Shown: positions 42,893-54,871, counted from the stretch's first letter. The stretch: DNA of 64,000 nt from Acanthosoma haemorrhoidale (GCA_930367205.1 CAKNEZ010000003.1:434001-498000); one strand, 5' to 3'. Translations and numbers: made by a program. Notes: generated from the letters alone by a model not told the origin.

Positions 42893-43456
42893 TCATGCTT
42901 TAAATCGTTTTATTAAGTTCGCATAAAACTTTCCCCTGGTCTTTGTTTCATTTCCTGGGTAGACTAACAGGTAATTGATATTGCCGTAGCTCTTCTTAAT
43001 CTTATAAGGGCCTTCGTAGAGTGGCAAAACCTTCGCTGTCTGCGTATGTACGTCAGTTGGGACAGCCATCGCCCTTACCAGCACCAAATCTCCCTCTTCA
43101 AAGGTCTGGGTCACGTGAAATTTGTTGAACCTTTCCTGTTTCTTCTGTCCTTCTTTCCAAATTTTCTCCCTAACTTTTTCTACCAATCGTCCATATTTCG
43201 CCGCTGGGATTCGCACTGGGGTTACTCTTCCAGTAATTCTCCTGTACCCTTCTTCCCATAATGTGGCCTTCTGCTTTCCAAAATTGACCTCAACTGGGCA
43301 CACTTTAGTCGTTGAGTGACATGTATTGTTTATAATGTCCTCAATACGTTTCAGAGGCTGTTTCCATTTTGAGTGCTGTTTGCCAGCCAATATTCGGAAG
43401 TAGTTTCCTAGGTCTCTGTTCGTCCTTTCGCCTGACACCCTACTGGTGAATGTCAC
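42893..43456 (-). pseudogene. LTR-retrotransposon integrase, C-terminal fragment
   Basis: An open frame of 187 codons matching the end of a Gypsy-type integrase. It has the post-catalytic helix ('LKRIEDIINNTCHSTTKV'), a 'CPVEVNFGKQKATLWE' block, a basic linker ('EKIWKEGQKKQERFNKFH') and the C-terminal SH3-like domain ('FEEGDLVLVRAMAVP', 'YEGPYKIKKSYGNINYLL'). The catalytic core and everything upstream are absent, and no LTR was found beside it. It is a detached relic on the minus strand. Confidence 0.72.
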
Positions 43457-43689
43457 TAATTAATACTCTTCTTCGTCGTCTTTTTAATAAAGCTGTGCCC
43501 CGTCGACTAGCGTCGGTCTGCAAAATGGTCGCTCAAAATTAGGATGTGCCAACATGACTAGCTCAGTAGTGGATACCAAGGGGATGGATGCGTCATTTGA
43601 CTGTTTTTATTTTTTTCTAATTGACCAGGTTATTTAGGTGTAGGTTATTTCCATAAGTAAAGGTAGTCTTCCTTTCTTTTGTGCTAAGA

Positions 43690-45909
43690 GAATATTACTT
43701 CACACTAGGATGCAAAGAAGTAAGGACATGCCTAACAACACTATCCTGGGCTGCTAAGTCCCAGATCCCTTCTGTTTACCGTCAGCAAAATTTGTTTCCT
43801 TATTGGTTTAGACCTTTGTCCAGAGGTTGTTACACCAGTGCTTGTAACAGCCCCATCAAGCATCACTCTAAACGCTATGAAGAAGATAAGTGCAATAAAC
43901 CGCGTAATCATCCGTGTCACGACCTTCAAGGAAGAGAGGGGGCTTCCGCAATGTCATCGCTGTCAGGAATATATATGGCCACACAAAGAACCAATGTGGC
44001 CGAAAGGTAAATTTGTCAGAAGTGCGGGACTCCATGAGGTGGCGCAATGTCCAAGGAACGAATCAGCCCCGCTCAAGTGCTCCAACTACGGTGAGGCTCA
44101 TTCACCGTCTTACAGAGGCTGCGCAAAGAGGAAGGAGCTTCTCGCCAAAACAAGACCGTTTTTTTTTTCTAAACCCCTTTAAATTTTTATTATAATGTGT
44201 AAAAATATGAACAAGGAATTGTCAAATTTTTCTCCTCATTCTACTATGCGCAGATGCATTTGAAGGAGGTTGGATTACTTAACAATACAGGTTCTGGTTA
44301 ACAATGAAGTGAATATAATGCTAGGTGATGGGGCTCACCTTCAGTTTGAAAATGTGCCAGAACGAGCCAATCCTGAGACCTGCTCCTTCACCATCTACAA
44401 ACGCCTGGCAGAACCCGCTCTACAAACTGTCCCAGGACAGAAATGAAGACCAAACTGCCTCCACCTCGTCGAGAACGGCTCCTACCACGCCGGCAGACAC
44501 ATCAGGAAATTATAGAGGTAAGTACCTAGGATCCTAGGCTAAAGCTTATGACAAATGACCAGCACCAAGACCTGGAGTGTGGACCGAAATGGGTAACTGC
44601 CCTCGTCGATTTCTGCAGCCAAATGTTTATGCCTATAATATCTGGTAATCGTAAATAATGGTAGATCACTAAATATTAAATTTCAACGTTGATGGTTCCC
44701 TGACCAAAATAGATGAGGTAGAAGTTAGCGCTCTACCGACCAGATATTGTAGTTTTGACAGACACTAGGGTATCTACACAATCGATCCACATTAAAGGTA
44801 ATTCAACTGTCATTTAAAGGGTTAACGGTTACGGAGGCGTCCTCATTGCTATACGGCTTGGTATCAAATGGCAGAAAGTGGCTTCACCACTGACTATAAC
44901 TGATCCGAAGCTTCACCACTTAACAGTTAAGGTAAATTTGGGGACACCCATTTACCTTACCGCTCTATACCGGAGACCGTACGCGTCTCTCTAGGAGTAC
45001 TCAGCCCTGCTACACACATGTTCGCAGAGAACTAACCAATGGGTGGTGGGAGATATCAATGCGAGACACACGATGTGGTATAACACCGCAACAAACATGG
45101 CTGGGAGACTCCTGTTGAGAATGCCGTTTACGGTCACAAAAATTCACGAGGAAAATTCAACAGCCAACAACCTAGTATATCTGGGAATTAAAATGGACAG
45201 ACACCTCCATTTTAGTAACCACTTTACGAAGAAGTTGAACAAACACGCCCGAAGTTTTACCGGCTTACGCATTTATTAACCTCCCCCAATCTATCACTGT
45301 GTCTAAAACTACTGATCTGCAAGAGTATGCTCTGGCCTACACTGTTGTATGGTGCACCGCTTTTTCGTCATCTGACGTATACGACAGCACGGCGACTCCA
45401 ACAATTTCAAAACGGTATACTGATGAAAGTGGTCAGAAATATTTCATTCGAGCAGTGGAGCAACAGTAAGCTTCACAAGATCTTTGAGTGGCCTACGGTG
45501 GATGAATTCATCTAGCGTAGACATATCAAATTTTTCTACTCTCTGCAATACTTGACAAACCCGGTGTTTAACACGATAACCACCGCTCCATTCCATGGCA
45601 GGACTGTGTCGCGGCTGGAACACTTTAGTCTTAGGTTCTAGGTATAGGTTTTAGTTTGTTTTGTCTTGTTTGTTTTTAGTGTTTAGTGCCGGTAACAAGC
45701 TGAAGGTGAGCCTCATTACCTAGTGTTGTGGATATGGTTATGACTTTTTATACTACAGATTGAATGTATTTATATTATGCCCTCCTTCGAATGCACCAGT
45801 GCATCGCAGTACGAGGAGCAACTTGTAACTCTATAAAAAAAATTTTGTTCATTGTATGATTTTTTAGGGTTAAGAAAAAAAACTAAAAAAAAAAAAAAAA
45901 AAAAAAAAA
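43690..45909 (+). mobile_element. Degenerate Jockey-type LINE, family B
   Basis: Plus-strand relic. ORF1 remains at about 43838-44182 with zinc-knuckle remnants ('QCHRCQEY', 'CPRNESAPLKCSN'). An endonuclease remnant lies at 44690-45120 ('VVGDINARHTMWYN'), then the RT C-terminus at 45170-45280 ('LVYLGIKMDRHLHFSNHF') and 45320-45640 ('LWPTLLYGAPLFRHL'). A poly(A) stretch at 45876-45909 closes it. Many stops and a missing RT core. A reversed piece of the same family's 3' UTR sits inside at 44200-44350. Confidence 0.75.
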
Positions 45910-45939
45910 GGCCAAAACGAAACCAGCTTGCACTTTGAA

Positions 45940-46425
45940 CACTTCGCTCTCTCTCTGCACTGGCGCCTGCTGCTCTACTCAAAACCATGGACTTCTCATT
46001 CAACTACCTCTGCATCTCTCTCCTAACCTCGCTATGTTTTAGTCCGGCTTTGTCAGACCCCACACCTTCCTAGTCTGAATCTCTGCCTTCGTCTTGCTAA
46101 AACTAGCGACTCCTTGGGAGATACCTCTCTATTGCGAACGACGGTTGCCTTGGCCCTGCAAATTTGACCAGCAGTGTCTCCCATGGCAATTCAGTCTGCC
46201 TCTCTCCGGTTCACACTTGCCTTTGGGATCCAGACGGTTATCACATACCCTTAGATACCGAGTGTGAATTCGTGGTCATTATAAGACCACATAAACTACC
46301 TATAAACCTGCCCTGTACCTCTTCTCCTGAACATAGTGCTTTTCGGGGCACACACACCTTCTAAAGATCTTATGGAGTCAGATAAAAGCGAATTAGGCTG
46401 CCCACCGACAAGGTGAAAGACCATA
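45940..46425 (+). repeat. LTR fragment, subfamily B, forward orientation
   Basis: Reverse-complement match to 58450-58800 and to 1-290. The block 'tatggagtcagata' at 46372 corresponds to the region near the LTR end, but the terminal GACA is not clear. Confidence 0.6.
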
Positions 46426-46718
46426 GGTCCACCCACTCTATCTCTCTCTGGGTGCTCGCCGGACGGCGGCTAAGAGGTTGTAGCGACCCTAGCCCACGGC
46501 TGGCGTCTCCTCCCCACTTTGGGGATACTCAGGTATAAACTGAGTCCGACAGTCAGCTACAAAGTTTGTCTTTCCTGATATATGTTAAATGTCAAATTCG
46601 GATTTTCAAATCCATTTCATGATTCGGGTGTCAGTATTTTTCATTGTGGATATCCATTTTAGTGGTCTGTTTGTAATAAGAATCGTGAACCGTATCAGTA
46701 TGGTTTGAAATGTTGTGT

Positions 46719-47650
46719 TTACCATACTACTGCTAATAGTTCTTTTTCAATGGTGGAGTAATTTAGTTCAGGAGGTTGTAAAACCCTTGAAGCAAAAGCT
46801 ACGAGATGGTTTACTCCGCCTTTGTCCTTTTGTGATAGTACAGATCCTATGCCTTTGTCACTAGCGTCAGTTGTTAGTATAATTGGTATGTCCCTATTTG
46901 GGTATAAAAGTATTAGGGAGTTAGTCATTAACGTTTTTTATTCTTTGCATGCCTGTTTTATTTGTTTAGTATCATAAATTTTTGGTTAATTGCTCGCGAT
47001 ATGAGTCTAGTTATAGTAGCGTAGTTTTTAATAAATTATGTGTACTATCCAGTAATTCCGAGAAATTGTCTTATATTTGAGTTACTTCGATCATTTGACA
47101 TTTGCTTTCAGTCCTTGAGGTGTGACAAATCTCTGTTACATTCCTAAAAAGGGTAATTCCGTCTTAAAAAATTCTGTCTCGTTGAATGGGTAAGGCGTGT
47201 TCTTTCAGTTTCCTAAAAACGTTTTCTAAGTGTTCGAGTTTGTCGTCCATTTTATCTGAGTATATCATGGTGTTGGGTTTATTTGCGATCATGTTCATTG
47301 CACGTTGGAGATGCAACTAGTAGGACTAGTCGGACTAGTAGGAGGTGCATTATGTAGTCCGTGAGGCCTTCTGAGGTATTCGTAATGCCCTTTTTCTGTA
47401 CTGAAAGCAGTTTTCGCTATTGAGCCTGGATCCCTTTCCATACAGGAAGATTGTACGGGATATCCGTAATTTCTAGTATAGCATGGACTTTCGTTAGTTT
47501 CATTAATTGTATGTTTAATTAAGTTTGTTGATCTCAGTTTTTCTTGGTCTGTTTTTATAATTTCTCCTTATTTGCCTCCTCAGAAGTTTTTTCAGTGAAT
47601 AAAGGATAGGGCTTTGTGTGTACGGTGTTGGTTATCCTTGCAGTAGGATG
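46719..47650 (-). pseudogene. Gypsy pol relic (reverse transcriptase and RNase H pieces)
   Basis: Minus-strand pieces in order: an N-terminal RT region ('TKPYPLFTEKTSEE', 'PYNLPVW'), a thumb block with 'DDKLEHLENVFRKLKEH', then the RNase H start 'PIILTTDASDKGIGSVLSQ' and 'NYSTIEKELLAVVW' (46928-46719). Frameshifts and stops separate the pieces. No LTRs were identified. The region also holds three close ACTAGT words near 47317-47340. Confidence 0.7.
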
Positions 47651-49203
47651 AATGTAGGTTTGTCAATGGACGTAGAAATTGTAGGACAAAAATACATACT
47701 GTTTTATTTGTCAAGCACTCCTTCACTAATCTCTCAACAGGTGAGCTTGAGCCAAGTTTCATCACCTACAAACACAAAGAAGTCACCGCACTAATTTATT
47801 TATTTGGCCAAAGCAATCCGTTGTGTTTTATCAGCATGCAACTTCAGTGGTGAAGTTAATGCATCTCACCAGTACTTTTTTTTTTTATGTTTAGCATAAC
47901 TGTAAACACTCCTCGGGATTGTACCTGCTGATTTTACAGAGAGACTGAAAGGCCAAGTCCTTGTAGATCCACATCGCCTTAATTGTCTTGTTATACTGCA
48001 GCTATAAGCGTTCCCACTATTATTCGTGTGGAGTGGCTTCACGTACATAGCCTTGTTGGGCCAGTACTGTCTCATGTTCCTTTTCCTTAGGACTCATATG
48101 TGACTTTAGTAAAATGATTTTGGACCGCAGAAGAACCTTTGAATATTGAGAAAAGGATTTCTCCCACCATACAGGTGTGCAAAAAATACTACAATGAAAC
48201 CACTACCAGGCTAGATTCCAGGCATTTATTGTAGTTTATTTATTTATTTAGACGAGATGTTGCTGGGTGCGCATCGCTCGGATGTATATTCAGGGCCAAA
48301 CTGAATCAGCATTCCTGTTTTAAGTGCATGTATGTCGAGTTCATGGCAGACTATCTATCCAGTTTTTGATGTTGATGGAGGAATCGTTTTTCCGTTATTT
48401 TATACCTCAACCTGTGGATTGTTATAATCTTTGAGTTGTCATCGATGTCAGTACAAAATCTACTATAGTCTATTCGTTTAATTCTATTATGCTTGGGGCG
48501 CCAAACATGTAGACGTCCTAACTTTATTCAGAAGTTTTCCCTATGCCTTCATTTGGAAAATAGAGCTGATCTACATGCAGATAATAGTATATGCGGGCGA
48601 CATACCACTTCAGTTTATTTTGTAGGAGGAAAATGAAATTGAACCTGTCAAGGTTTTGGCTCTACTACTGTTGCTTATTTTGTTGGACCAGTTTCCAGTA
48701 TCTAGCTATATAACACTAAAACGAGTACAAAAGGTATAAATTTCTTGTAGTAATTATTAAAAAAATCTACAAATCTGATTATCTAGTCCAACATAATAAA
48801 TCTACCAACACAAACTACAATTGTCTTAACGCATGCTCTCCAAGTATTGGTTCAAAATTTGAATCAATGAAATACAGTGTTTTGTTCGTTCTGAGACAGC
48901 AATTTTATGTTTTGTTTAAACTATAGCAACAAAACGAGACAAGCATTGAGTATGTACCATTCCGCAACGCTTTTGAGAGATTAGATTACCGGCACCGACT
49001 GGTATCTGCACTTCCCAGACGGCTGGGAGAGGATAAACGCGTGCCTTTCACATCAGCATTCAAAGAATAAAATATAACAACACATTTTGTAACAAAAGGG
49101 GAACAAACTAGGAAGGTTATCTCGTGTATGCTTCGATGGAGTATACTGAGATACCTGTTAGAAATAGAAATATAGTGAGTGATCTAAAGAAGAAACGATA
49201 GAT
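47651..49203. other. No recognisable gene
   Basis: AT-rich DNA with no supported ORF or repeat apart from short T runs. Confidence 0.45.
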
Positions 49204-49439
49204 GGTTTTTTTGTTTTTTTTGGGTTTTTTTTCCTTAGCTCTTAAACTTATAAAAAAAAGGATGTGGGAAAAATTAAGGAAAATTATTTAGGGCTGATGA
49301 GTGCCTTTCACTAAGGGAAGTCCCCCATTTGAAGGATGTATGAGAAGGATATAGGGTGTGGAATGCCTAAAAGGCGGATCGAATCAGGAAGGTAGTGAGA
49401 GCCTACCATGGATTGAGCCTAGGGGCGCCTAGGCAATGG

Positions 49440-49870
49440 ATTGTAGTACTGCTCCACCAGCTGTGGTTAGCATTTAGGTCACCCACGATGACGTGTCTTT
49501 GGTCATGAGCTACCGTACTGAGCAGACGCTTGTACGGGTCACAGGCGGCTCTCGGTCTTATGTAGATTCCTGACACAATGATATTTTTCGTGAGCCGTAG
49601 CTGGAGCGTGACTATGAATTGGTCGGGGCCTAGGTTGACAGGGGGGGGGGGGCGTCTCCTACAGGGTAAACCGTTTCTGACTAACACCGCTCCTCCTCCA
49701 GAGATATTTTCGGTGTCTTGGCGGTAAGCAGTATATTCCGGGAAGTGGCAGAAGTGTATTTTCTTCAGCCGGGTATCAGTGAGGACGACAACTTCGCCAG
49801 TCTGGCGAATGGCACCGTAGAACTACTTCTACGTCGGCTTGTTTGGGCGTAAGGCCGCAGACGTTGTAAT
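49440..49870 (-). pseudogene. Jockey ORF2, endonuclease part only
   Basis: The AP-like endonuclease that nicks the target. Segments include 'VVLTDTRLKKIHF', 'SGGGAVLVRNGLP' and 'HVIVGDLNANHSWWSS'. The early frame has stops, and the sequence then runs without break into 3' UTR sequence, so RT is absent through deletion. Confidence 0.8.
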
Positions 49871-49888
49871 TTAAAATTGCGTGCCCAT

Positions 49889-50654
49889 TCAATTTGATGC
49901 ATGTTTTTTTAATGCACTCATCATTTCAGTTATCGCTTCGGTTAACTTGTTCATGGTCGCGAGCAAGCTGAGCAACACGGGCATGATGGCATCGTTGTTA
50001 TTGTTACTGTTGTTATTTGGCTGTGGTAGGGGCTCTGGGAGAACTTCCGGAGCTCTGGTGTTTCCTGATGCCATCTGGGCATAGGAGGCTGTCTTTCGTG
50101 GTGGAGGGGGAGCAGGCTGTTATGTGGCCCTTCTCAGCCCGGCTTTAGTATTTTGTTGTGCCTGCTTTTTGTTCTCAGCGGCTTGTAGGAGCTGCAGTCT
50201 GTGGGGACACTGTTGGAATGAGGCAACGTGTTTACTCCCGCAATTCACGCATTTCAGGGGAATTGAGGCGTCCCTGGGGCAGTCTTTAGTTTCGAGAGGC
50301 TTCCTACACCTCACACATTTTGCCTGCCTGAAGCAGTACCACCTAATGTGGCCGTACTCCTGGCAGTTAAGGCACATTTGAATGCCCCGTTTGTCGTGAA
50401 ATGTGCTCACACGAAAGAGCACATTATTAATGTGGCCGATCTGCTTGATCATGGCTTGAGTTAGAGTGCGATCTCCGATAATGAGGATCAGCTCGATCTC
50501 AGTCTTAGCACCGTTATGGTCGGAGCGCCGTAATCGATATACATCGATTATATTACCGAGTGGTTGTACTTCGGCTTTTATCTTGTCGATCGGGTGCATG
50601 AGATCGAAGCCGTGGAGCAGGAATGTTTTGTTCTGCTTTGTGCCGGGGGTGGCA
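49889..50654 (-). pseudogene. Jockey ORF1, C-terminal part with zinc knuckles
   Basis: Nucleic-acid-binding ORF1 protein. It continues from 54411 after the Copia element. 'FDLMHPIDKIKAEVQPLG' belongs to the RNA-binding fold, and three zinc knuckles follow ('CLNCQEYGHIRWYC', 'CVRCRKPLETKDC', 'CVNCGSKHVASFQQC'). A frameshift near 50115 separates the Asn-rich tail (50074-49889), which ends in a helix. Confidence 0.82.
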
Positions 50655-50879
50655 TTTTAAGGTGCAGGGAAATAAAGTATAAATGCAAGTTAAACGAAGA
50701 AGAGCACAGATTTATTTGGATACATATACGGACAGTACTCACTCATGGACGGTCACAATAGGAATCAAAGAGGCACATGCCAACCTGATCACCAAAACAC
50801 AACAGTGCTGCCCTTATCGTTACAACTAAATATAAATCATATAAACAACTAATAATACAAATGCGGAATTATACCAATA
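50655..50879 (-). repeat. 3' LTR of the Copia element
   Basis: 225 bp, one difference from its partner (T against A near 50840). The ends are TATTGG...TTAAAA on the element strand rather than TG...CA. Confidence 0.93.
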
Positions 50880-50897
50880 CACCCTTCTAATTTCGCA

Positions 50898-52433
50898 TTA
50901 CTTACAATCTATCAAGTTTAAATGTTCAACAAAAATCGAAAATTTACTAAAAGCTAAGGATTTGGTCATCAAATCCGCTATTTGATTAGAAGAATCAACA
51001 TAATGCAATTTAACTATATTTTTATCAACAATGTCTTTTACAAAATTAAACTTTACATCAAAATGTTTGGACCTTTTGGTCTCACAGGTACTTGCAATTT
51101 TAATAGTGCCCTGGTTGTCTTCAAAAATATTAATTTTACCTTTAAATTTAAAACTCTCATTTAATAATTTGTTCAGAAATAGTACCTCTTTAATACAGTC
51201 ACCTAGTGCATAATATTCGGCTTCACAGCTACTTAAAGCAACTACGCCTTGTTTCCTGGATCCCCATGAAACAACATTATTATTTACCTTGATAACGTAA
51301 CCAGATACACTTTTTCTGTCATTTTTGTCAAATGCAAAGTCTGCATCAACATATGCATTTATATGAACATCACTAGAGTTAGATTTGTCAAAGCTAAGAG
51401 CCATGTCAGGACTATGTTTCAAGTATCTTACAACATTTTTCAAGTGCTTCCAATGAGTTACAGTAAAACAGTTTTGAAATCTACCAAAATATGAAATTGC
51501 ATAAGTTAGATCTGGTCGAGAAGCGACCATCAAATACATTAAGCTTCCTAAAAGTTCTTTATAAGGTAGCTTAGGACAATTATTCGGATATTCTTTTTCG
51601 AGATTAAGCTTAGGCTCAATAGGTATTCGCTTAGATTTAGCATCTGACATATTAAACTTATAAAATATTTTCTTAATAAGATTATCCTGTTTAATTACAA
51701 TATTCCCTAATTTATTTCTGTAAATATTCAACCCTAAAAATTCTAAATTTCCATTATTATCATAATCTTTACATTCTAAATCTGTCATTAATAATTTCTT
51801 AACATTTTCCAATTTAGATTTAGAATTAGCTATCAATAGAAAATCATCAACCCATACAAGAATATAAACACTGGCATCAAAATATAAACATGGGCCTACA
51901 TTAGATCTACAAAATCCAAATTTCAATAATCTATCATTTAAATGGTCATTCCACACTTTTGGACTTTGTTTGAGACCATATAAAGCCTTTTTCAATTTTA
52001 ACACTTTATCACTTTTATAGCCTTCCGGTGGCTTTATATAAACTGGCACCTTTAGATCACTTTTAAGAAACGCACTTCTAACATCAAGCTGATCTATTAA
52101 TAGATCCTTCTCTGCAGCCGTAGAAAGAAGTACTCGAAGTGTCGTGAAACGGGCAACCGGTGCATAGATGTTGTCAACGTCATCGAGATGTTGTTGAAAA
52201 CCGCGAGCCACTAAGCGCGCCTTCTTCTTAGATTCACCGTTGGAAGTCTTTATGGTGAAAACCCACTTACAGTCAATGGGGGTCAAATCCGGTGGAACAT
52301 CTACCTCTTCCCAAGTCTTATTACTTTCTAATGAGGTTAATTCTTCGTTAATGGCTTGCTGCCAATCGGGATCATGAATCGCATCGGAAAATGTCTTGGG
52401 AACATCTATTTCGGCATTAGCGGACAAAGCCAT
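50898..52433 (-). CDS. Copia reverse transcriptase and RNase H
   Basis: A continuous frame of 511 codons. RT motifs: 'WVFTIKTSNGESKKKARLVA', 'LLSTAAEKDLLIDQLDVRSA', 'LYGLKQSPKVW' and the catalytic 'ILVWVDDFLLI'. RNase H motifs: 'NAYVDADFAFD', 'SSCEAEYYALGD' and 'IFEDNQGTIKIA'. This makes cDNA from the element RNA. The reading is separated from the upstream gag-protease frame by a one-base shift near 52437, so it would not be made as a fusion as in intact Copia elements. Confidence 0.92.
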   Translation of the reverse strand: MALSANAEIDVPKTFSDAIHDPDWQQAINEELTSLESNKTWEEVDVPPDLTPIDCKWVFTIKTSNGESKKKARLVARGFQQHLDDVDNIYAPVARFTTLRVLLSTAAEKDLLIDQLDVRSAFLKSDLKVPVYIKPPEGYKSDKVLKLKKALYGLKQSPKVWNDHLNDRLLKFGFCRSNVGPCLYFDASVYILVWVDDFLLIANSKSKLENVKKLLMTDLECKDYDNNGNLEFLGLNIYRNKLGNIVIKQDNLIKKIFYKFNMSDAKSKRIPIEPKLNLEKEYPNNCPKLPYKELLGSLMYLMVASRPDLTYAISYFGRFQNCFTVTHWKHLKNVVRYLKHSPDMALSFDKSNSSDVHINAYVDADFAFDKNDRKSVSGYVIKVNNNVVSWGSRKQGVVALSSCEAEYYALGDCIKEVLFLNKLLNESFKFKGKINIFEDNQGTIKIASTCETKRSKHFDVKFNFVKDIVDKNIVKLHYVDSSNQIADLMTKSLAFSKFSIFVEHLNLIDCK

Positions 52434-52438
52434 TTCAT

Positions 52439-54052
52439 TTAAGGCAAAATTATAACATAATCATCCAAATACTTTGGTTTAACCTTTTTCCTTGTTGATT
52501 TTCGTTCTTTCTTGGGATAACCAGTCGTTTCGTCAGGAAAACCACGGAAAATACTTTCTGAATCAGAATCACCTGCAATATCTTCTATAATATCACTCGG
52601 TCCAGGTATGGGTGACTTACATTTGTCCTCAGGTGTGGAAGATTTACTCTGATCTTCAGGAATGCATTCTTCTGGAGATACCATGATGTGCTTAGGTTCC
52701 TTGCTCTTCATGAATGATAACTTGGTTTGCTTCCCCTTTAAACAAATTCCAACAGGATACAATGCACTATGCCCCATCCTTCGATGCATTAGACTGATAC
52801 ATGCACCAACAACATTTGCTTGTTCCTTAAGAAGGTGAAGTTTAATTACATACCGATTGCCAATGAGATAGCCTGTCATAACATTTGATCCCCTAAATAT
52901 TTTGACACAGGAATTTTCGAATACTACTCTGCATCCCTTCTCCACCAACTTCATAACAGATAAGAGATTCATTGTTAAATTTTTGCACACAAAAGCATCA
53001 GTTATACGAACCTTATTTCCATCTTCTGACATACAAAACAAATTTCCTTTCCTTAACGCAACCACTGATTCACCTGCCTTTGCCACACTAATATTAACAT
53101 TTACTGGAGTTGAATCTCTTAGAAAAACATTGAGCTCGTCCCTTATAAGATGACATGTCGCACCTGAATCGACTACAAAGCATACTTCATCAGACGATTG
53201 TTTACAAGCTGCTGCCTTATCTGTTGTGGTATCACTACTGTTATCCTGGGTAGTAAACAGAAATTCCTCACAGTTGTTATCACTAGAAATGGCGGCAAAT
53301 CCTTTATTTTTAAGTTTAGGACAATTGTTTTTAAAATGACCTCGATTTTTGCAATAATAACAAATAACGTTAGACATACTTTTGTTTTGACCAACCTTCA
53401 AATTTTTATTATAGCTTTTAGCTCTATTTTTATAAGCTGAAAAAACATTTGCAGAGGGGTGATCTTCTTTCTTCAAATTCCTCTCATATTCAGCCAGAAG
53501 TGTATTTTTCACATACTCCAAAGTAACGGCCGTCTTGTCCTTGCTACACAAAATGTCCATCGCAGACACCACAGAATCATAATTGGATGGCATTGCAACA
53601 AGAAGCTGGTTTACAACCTCATCCTCTTCTAAATTACCACCAGCCACTCTCACCTCCGGAGCCATTGAATCAAACGTTTGGTAAAACTCTTGGAGAGGGC
53701 GATCATTATTATATTCCAATTTTCTCCAAGCCTTCTGGGCGGTAACAAGCGATTTTGTCCCACGCTTTTCATAAGTCGCTGCTAGGGCATCCATTATCCC
53801 CTTCGCCGTCTTCTTTTCCTTGATTGTAGGTAATATATTATCGGCAAGTCCTTGCACAATAACATTACGGGCTCTTACATCTTCTTGATTAAACAACTTG
53901 AGTTCGGCTTCCCCAGTTGGGGGGTCCTCTTTTAGAACTCAAAGTACTTCGTTTTGCTCAAGTAACAATTTTATCCTGAAGTCCCAATTACCAAAATTTG
54001 AGCCATCGAATGGCTTTATACCGAAAGGAAGGTTCATAGTTGAACTAGCCAT
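52439..54052 (-). pseudogene. Copia gag and protease, integrase deleted
   Basis: Gag ATG at 54052, an in-frame TGA at 53939-53941, then an open frame to 52439. UBN2-type gag ('ALAATYEKRGTKSLVTAQKA', 'LLVAMPSNYDSVVSAMDIL'), a single zinc knuckle 'CYYCKNRGHFKNNCP', protease signature 'FVVDSGATCHLI', and the pre-integrase 'LMHRRMGHSALYP' with 'CLKGKQTKLSF'. After that the sequence jumps to the spacer before RT ('DETTGYPKKERKSTRKKVKP'), so the DDE core is missing. Confidence 0.9.
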
Positions 54053-54171
54053 CGCATAAACAAACAAACCGAAACCGATCGCGCACGTGAGTCCAACAGG
54101 TTAACACGGCACAAACAAACAAAAACTGAATCCGACTCTTTCGTTAAAACAAAACTTGCAACATCAATACC

Positions 54172-54185
54172 CTGGGCCCATAACC
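54172..54185 (-). other. Primer binding site, initiator-tRNA-Met anticodon type
   Basis: Directly inside the 5' LTR the plus strand reads 'CTGGGCCCATAACC', the anticodon stem-loop sequence of eukaryotic initiator tRNA-Met. Drosophila copia is known to prime from a cleaved half of this tRNA. Confidence 0.85.
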
Positions 54186-54410
54186 TTTTAAGGTGCAGGG
54201 AAATAAAGTATAAATGCAAGTTAAACGAAGAAGAGCACAGATTTATTTGGATACATATACGGACAGTACTCACTCATGGACGGTCACAATAGGAATCAAA
54301 GAGGCACATGCCAACCTGATCACCAAAACACAACAGTGCTGCCCTTATCGTTACAACTAAATATAAATCAAATAAACAACTAATAATACAAATGCGGAAT
54401 TATACCAATA
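54186..54410 (-). repeat. 5' LTR of the Copia element
   Basis: Partner of 50655-50879; same length, one difference. Confidence 0.93.
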
Positions 54411-54771
54411 TGGCAAACGTGTGAAAAGGGTTATTGAGTTCCCTTAACACAGCAGCTGTTCTTTGGTGGTCGGAGACAGCATGGCACAGGACTTTAGTGT
54501 CCTGTTGTGTTTGTGAGATTCTAAAGTTTCTCACACCATTTTCAGTGATTAGACGGGTTAGGTCGTAGCTGTTTATACGGCCTAAAATTAGGGGGGGTGG
54601 TGATTTGGGGGCTGCGTGGGCGGCAGATGTGCTGGCCTCTGGTTGAGCTGTTATGTTAAGAGGGGTGATAGAGTTTGAGGTTTTAACCTCAGGGGCCTGG
54701 AGGAGAGTACGCTTTCTGCAAACTCTCTTAGGATGTTGAAATTCATCATCGGGGTCCCTACGGCTTGCCAT
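54411..54771 (-). pseudogene. Jockey ORF1, N-terminal part
   Basis: ATG at 54771. A basic leader ('PKRVCRKRTLLQ'), a low-complexity Ser/Ala/Pro segment, then 'LILGRINSYDLTRLITENGV' and 'VLRELNNPFHTFA', typical of the first half of the Jockey ORF1 RNA-binding domain. It is cut at 54411 by the Copia insertion; the rest is at 50654 and below. Confidence 0.8.
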
Positions 54772-54871
54772 ACCCTACAAAGGTCCGTGCGATGCACGTC
54801 CAGTTAAGAGGGAGAGCCTCACTTATAATAGTTAAAGTACTTACCTGTCTTCACGGGAACAAAGTGTCACT

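Larger units (their letters stand above)
50655..54410 (-). mobile_element. Ty1/Copia provirus, young but lacking integrase
   Basis: LTRs of 225 bp at 50655-50879 and 54186-54410 differ at a single position as read. The target duplication TGGCA lies at 50650-50654 and 54411-54415. Gag-protease and RT-RNase H are on the minus strand. The integrase core is deleted, and there is one stop and one frameshift. Near-identical LTRs with a damaged interior suggest that the defective copy was mobilised by enzymes from another element. Confidence 0.94.
49204..54870 (-). mobile_element. Jockey-type LINE, family A, internally deleted and split by Copia
   Basis: Same family as 931-3118 by its 3' UTR (49230-49440). 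On the minus strand it has ORF1 (54771-54411, then 50654-49889) and the start of ORF2 (endonuclease), after which a deletion joins the endonuclease directly to the 3' UTR near 49448. The poly(A) remnant is at about 49204-49230. A Copia element is inserted in ORF1 with a TGGCA target duplication. Confidence 0.85.

Noticed and set aside
50889..52433. Intact autonomous Copia element
   Set aside because: RT and RNase H are open, but the integrase core is missing and gag-protease is out of frame with RT.
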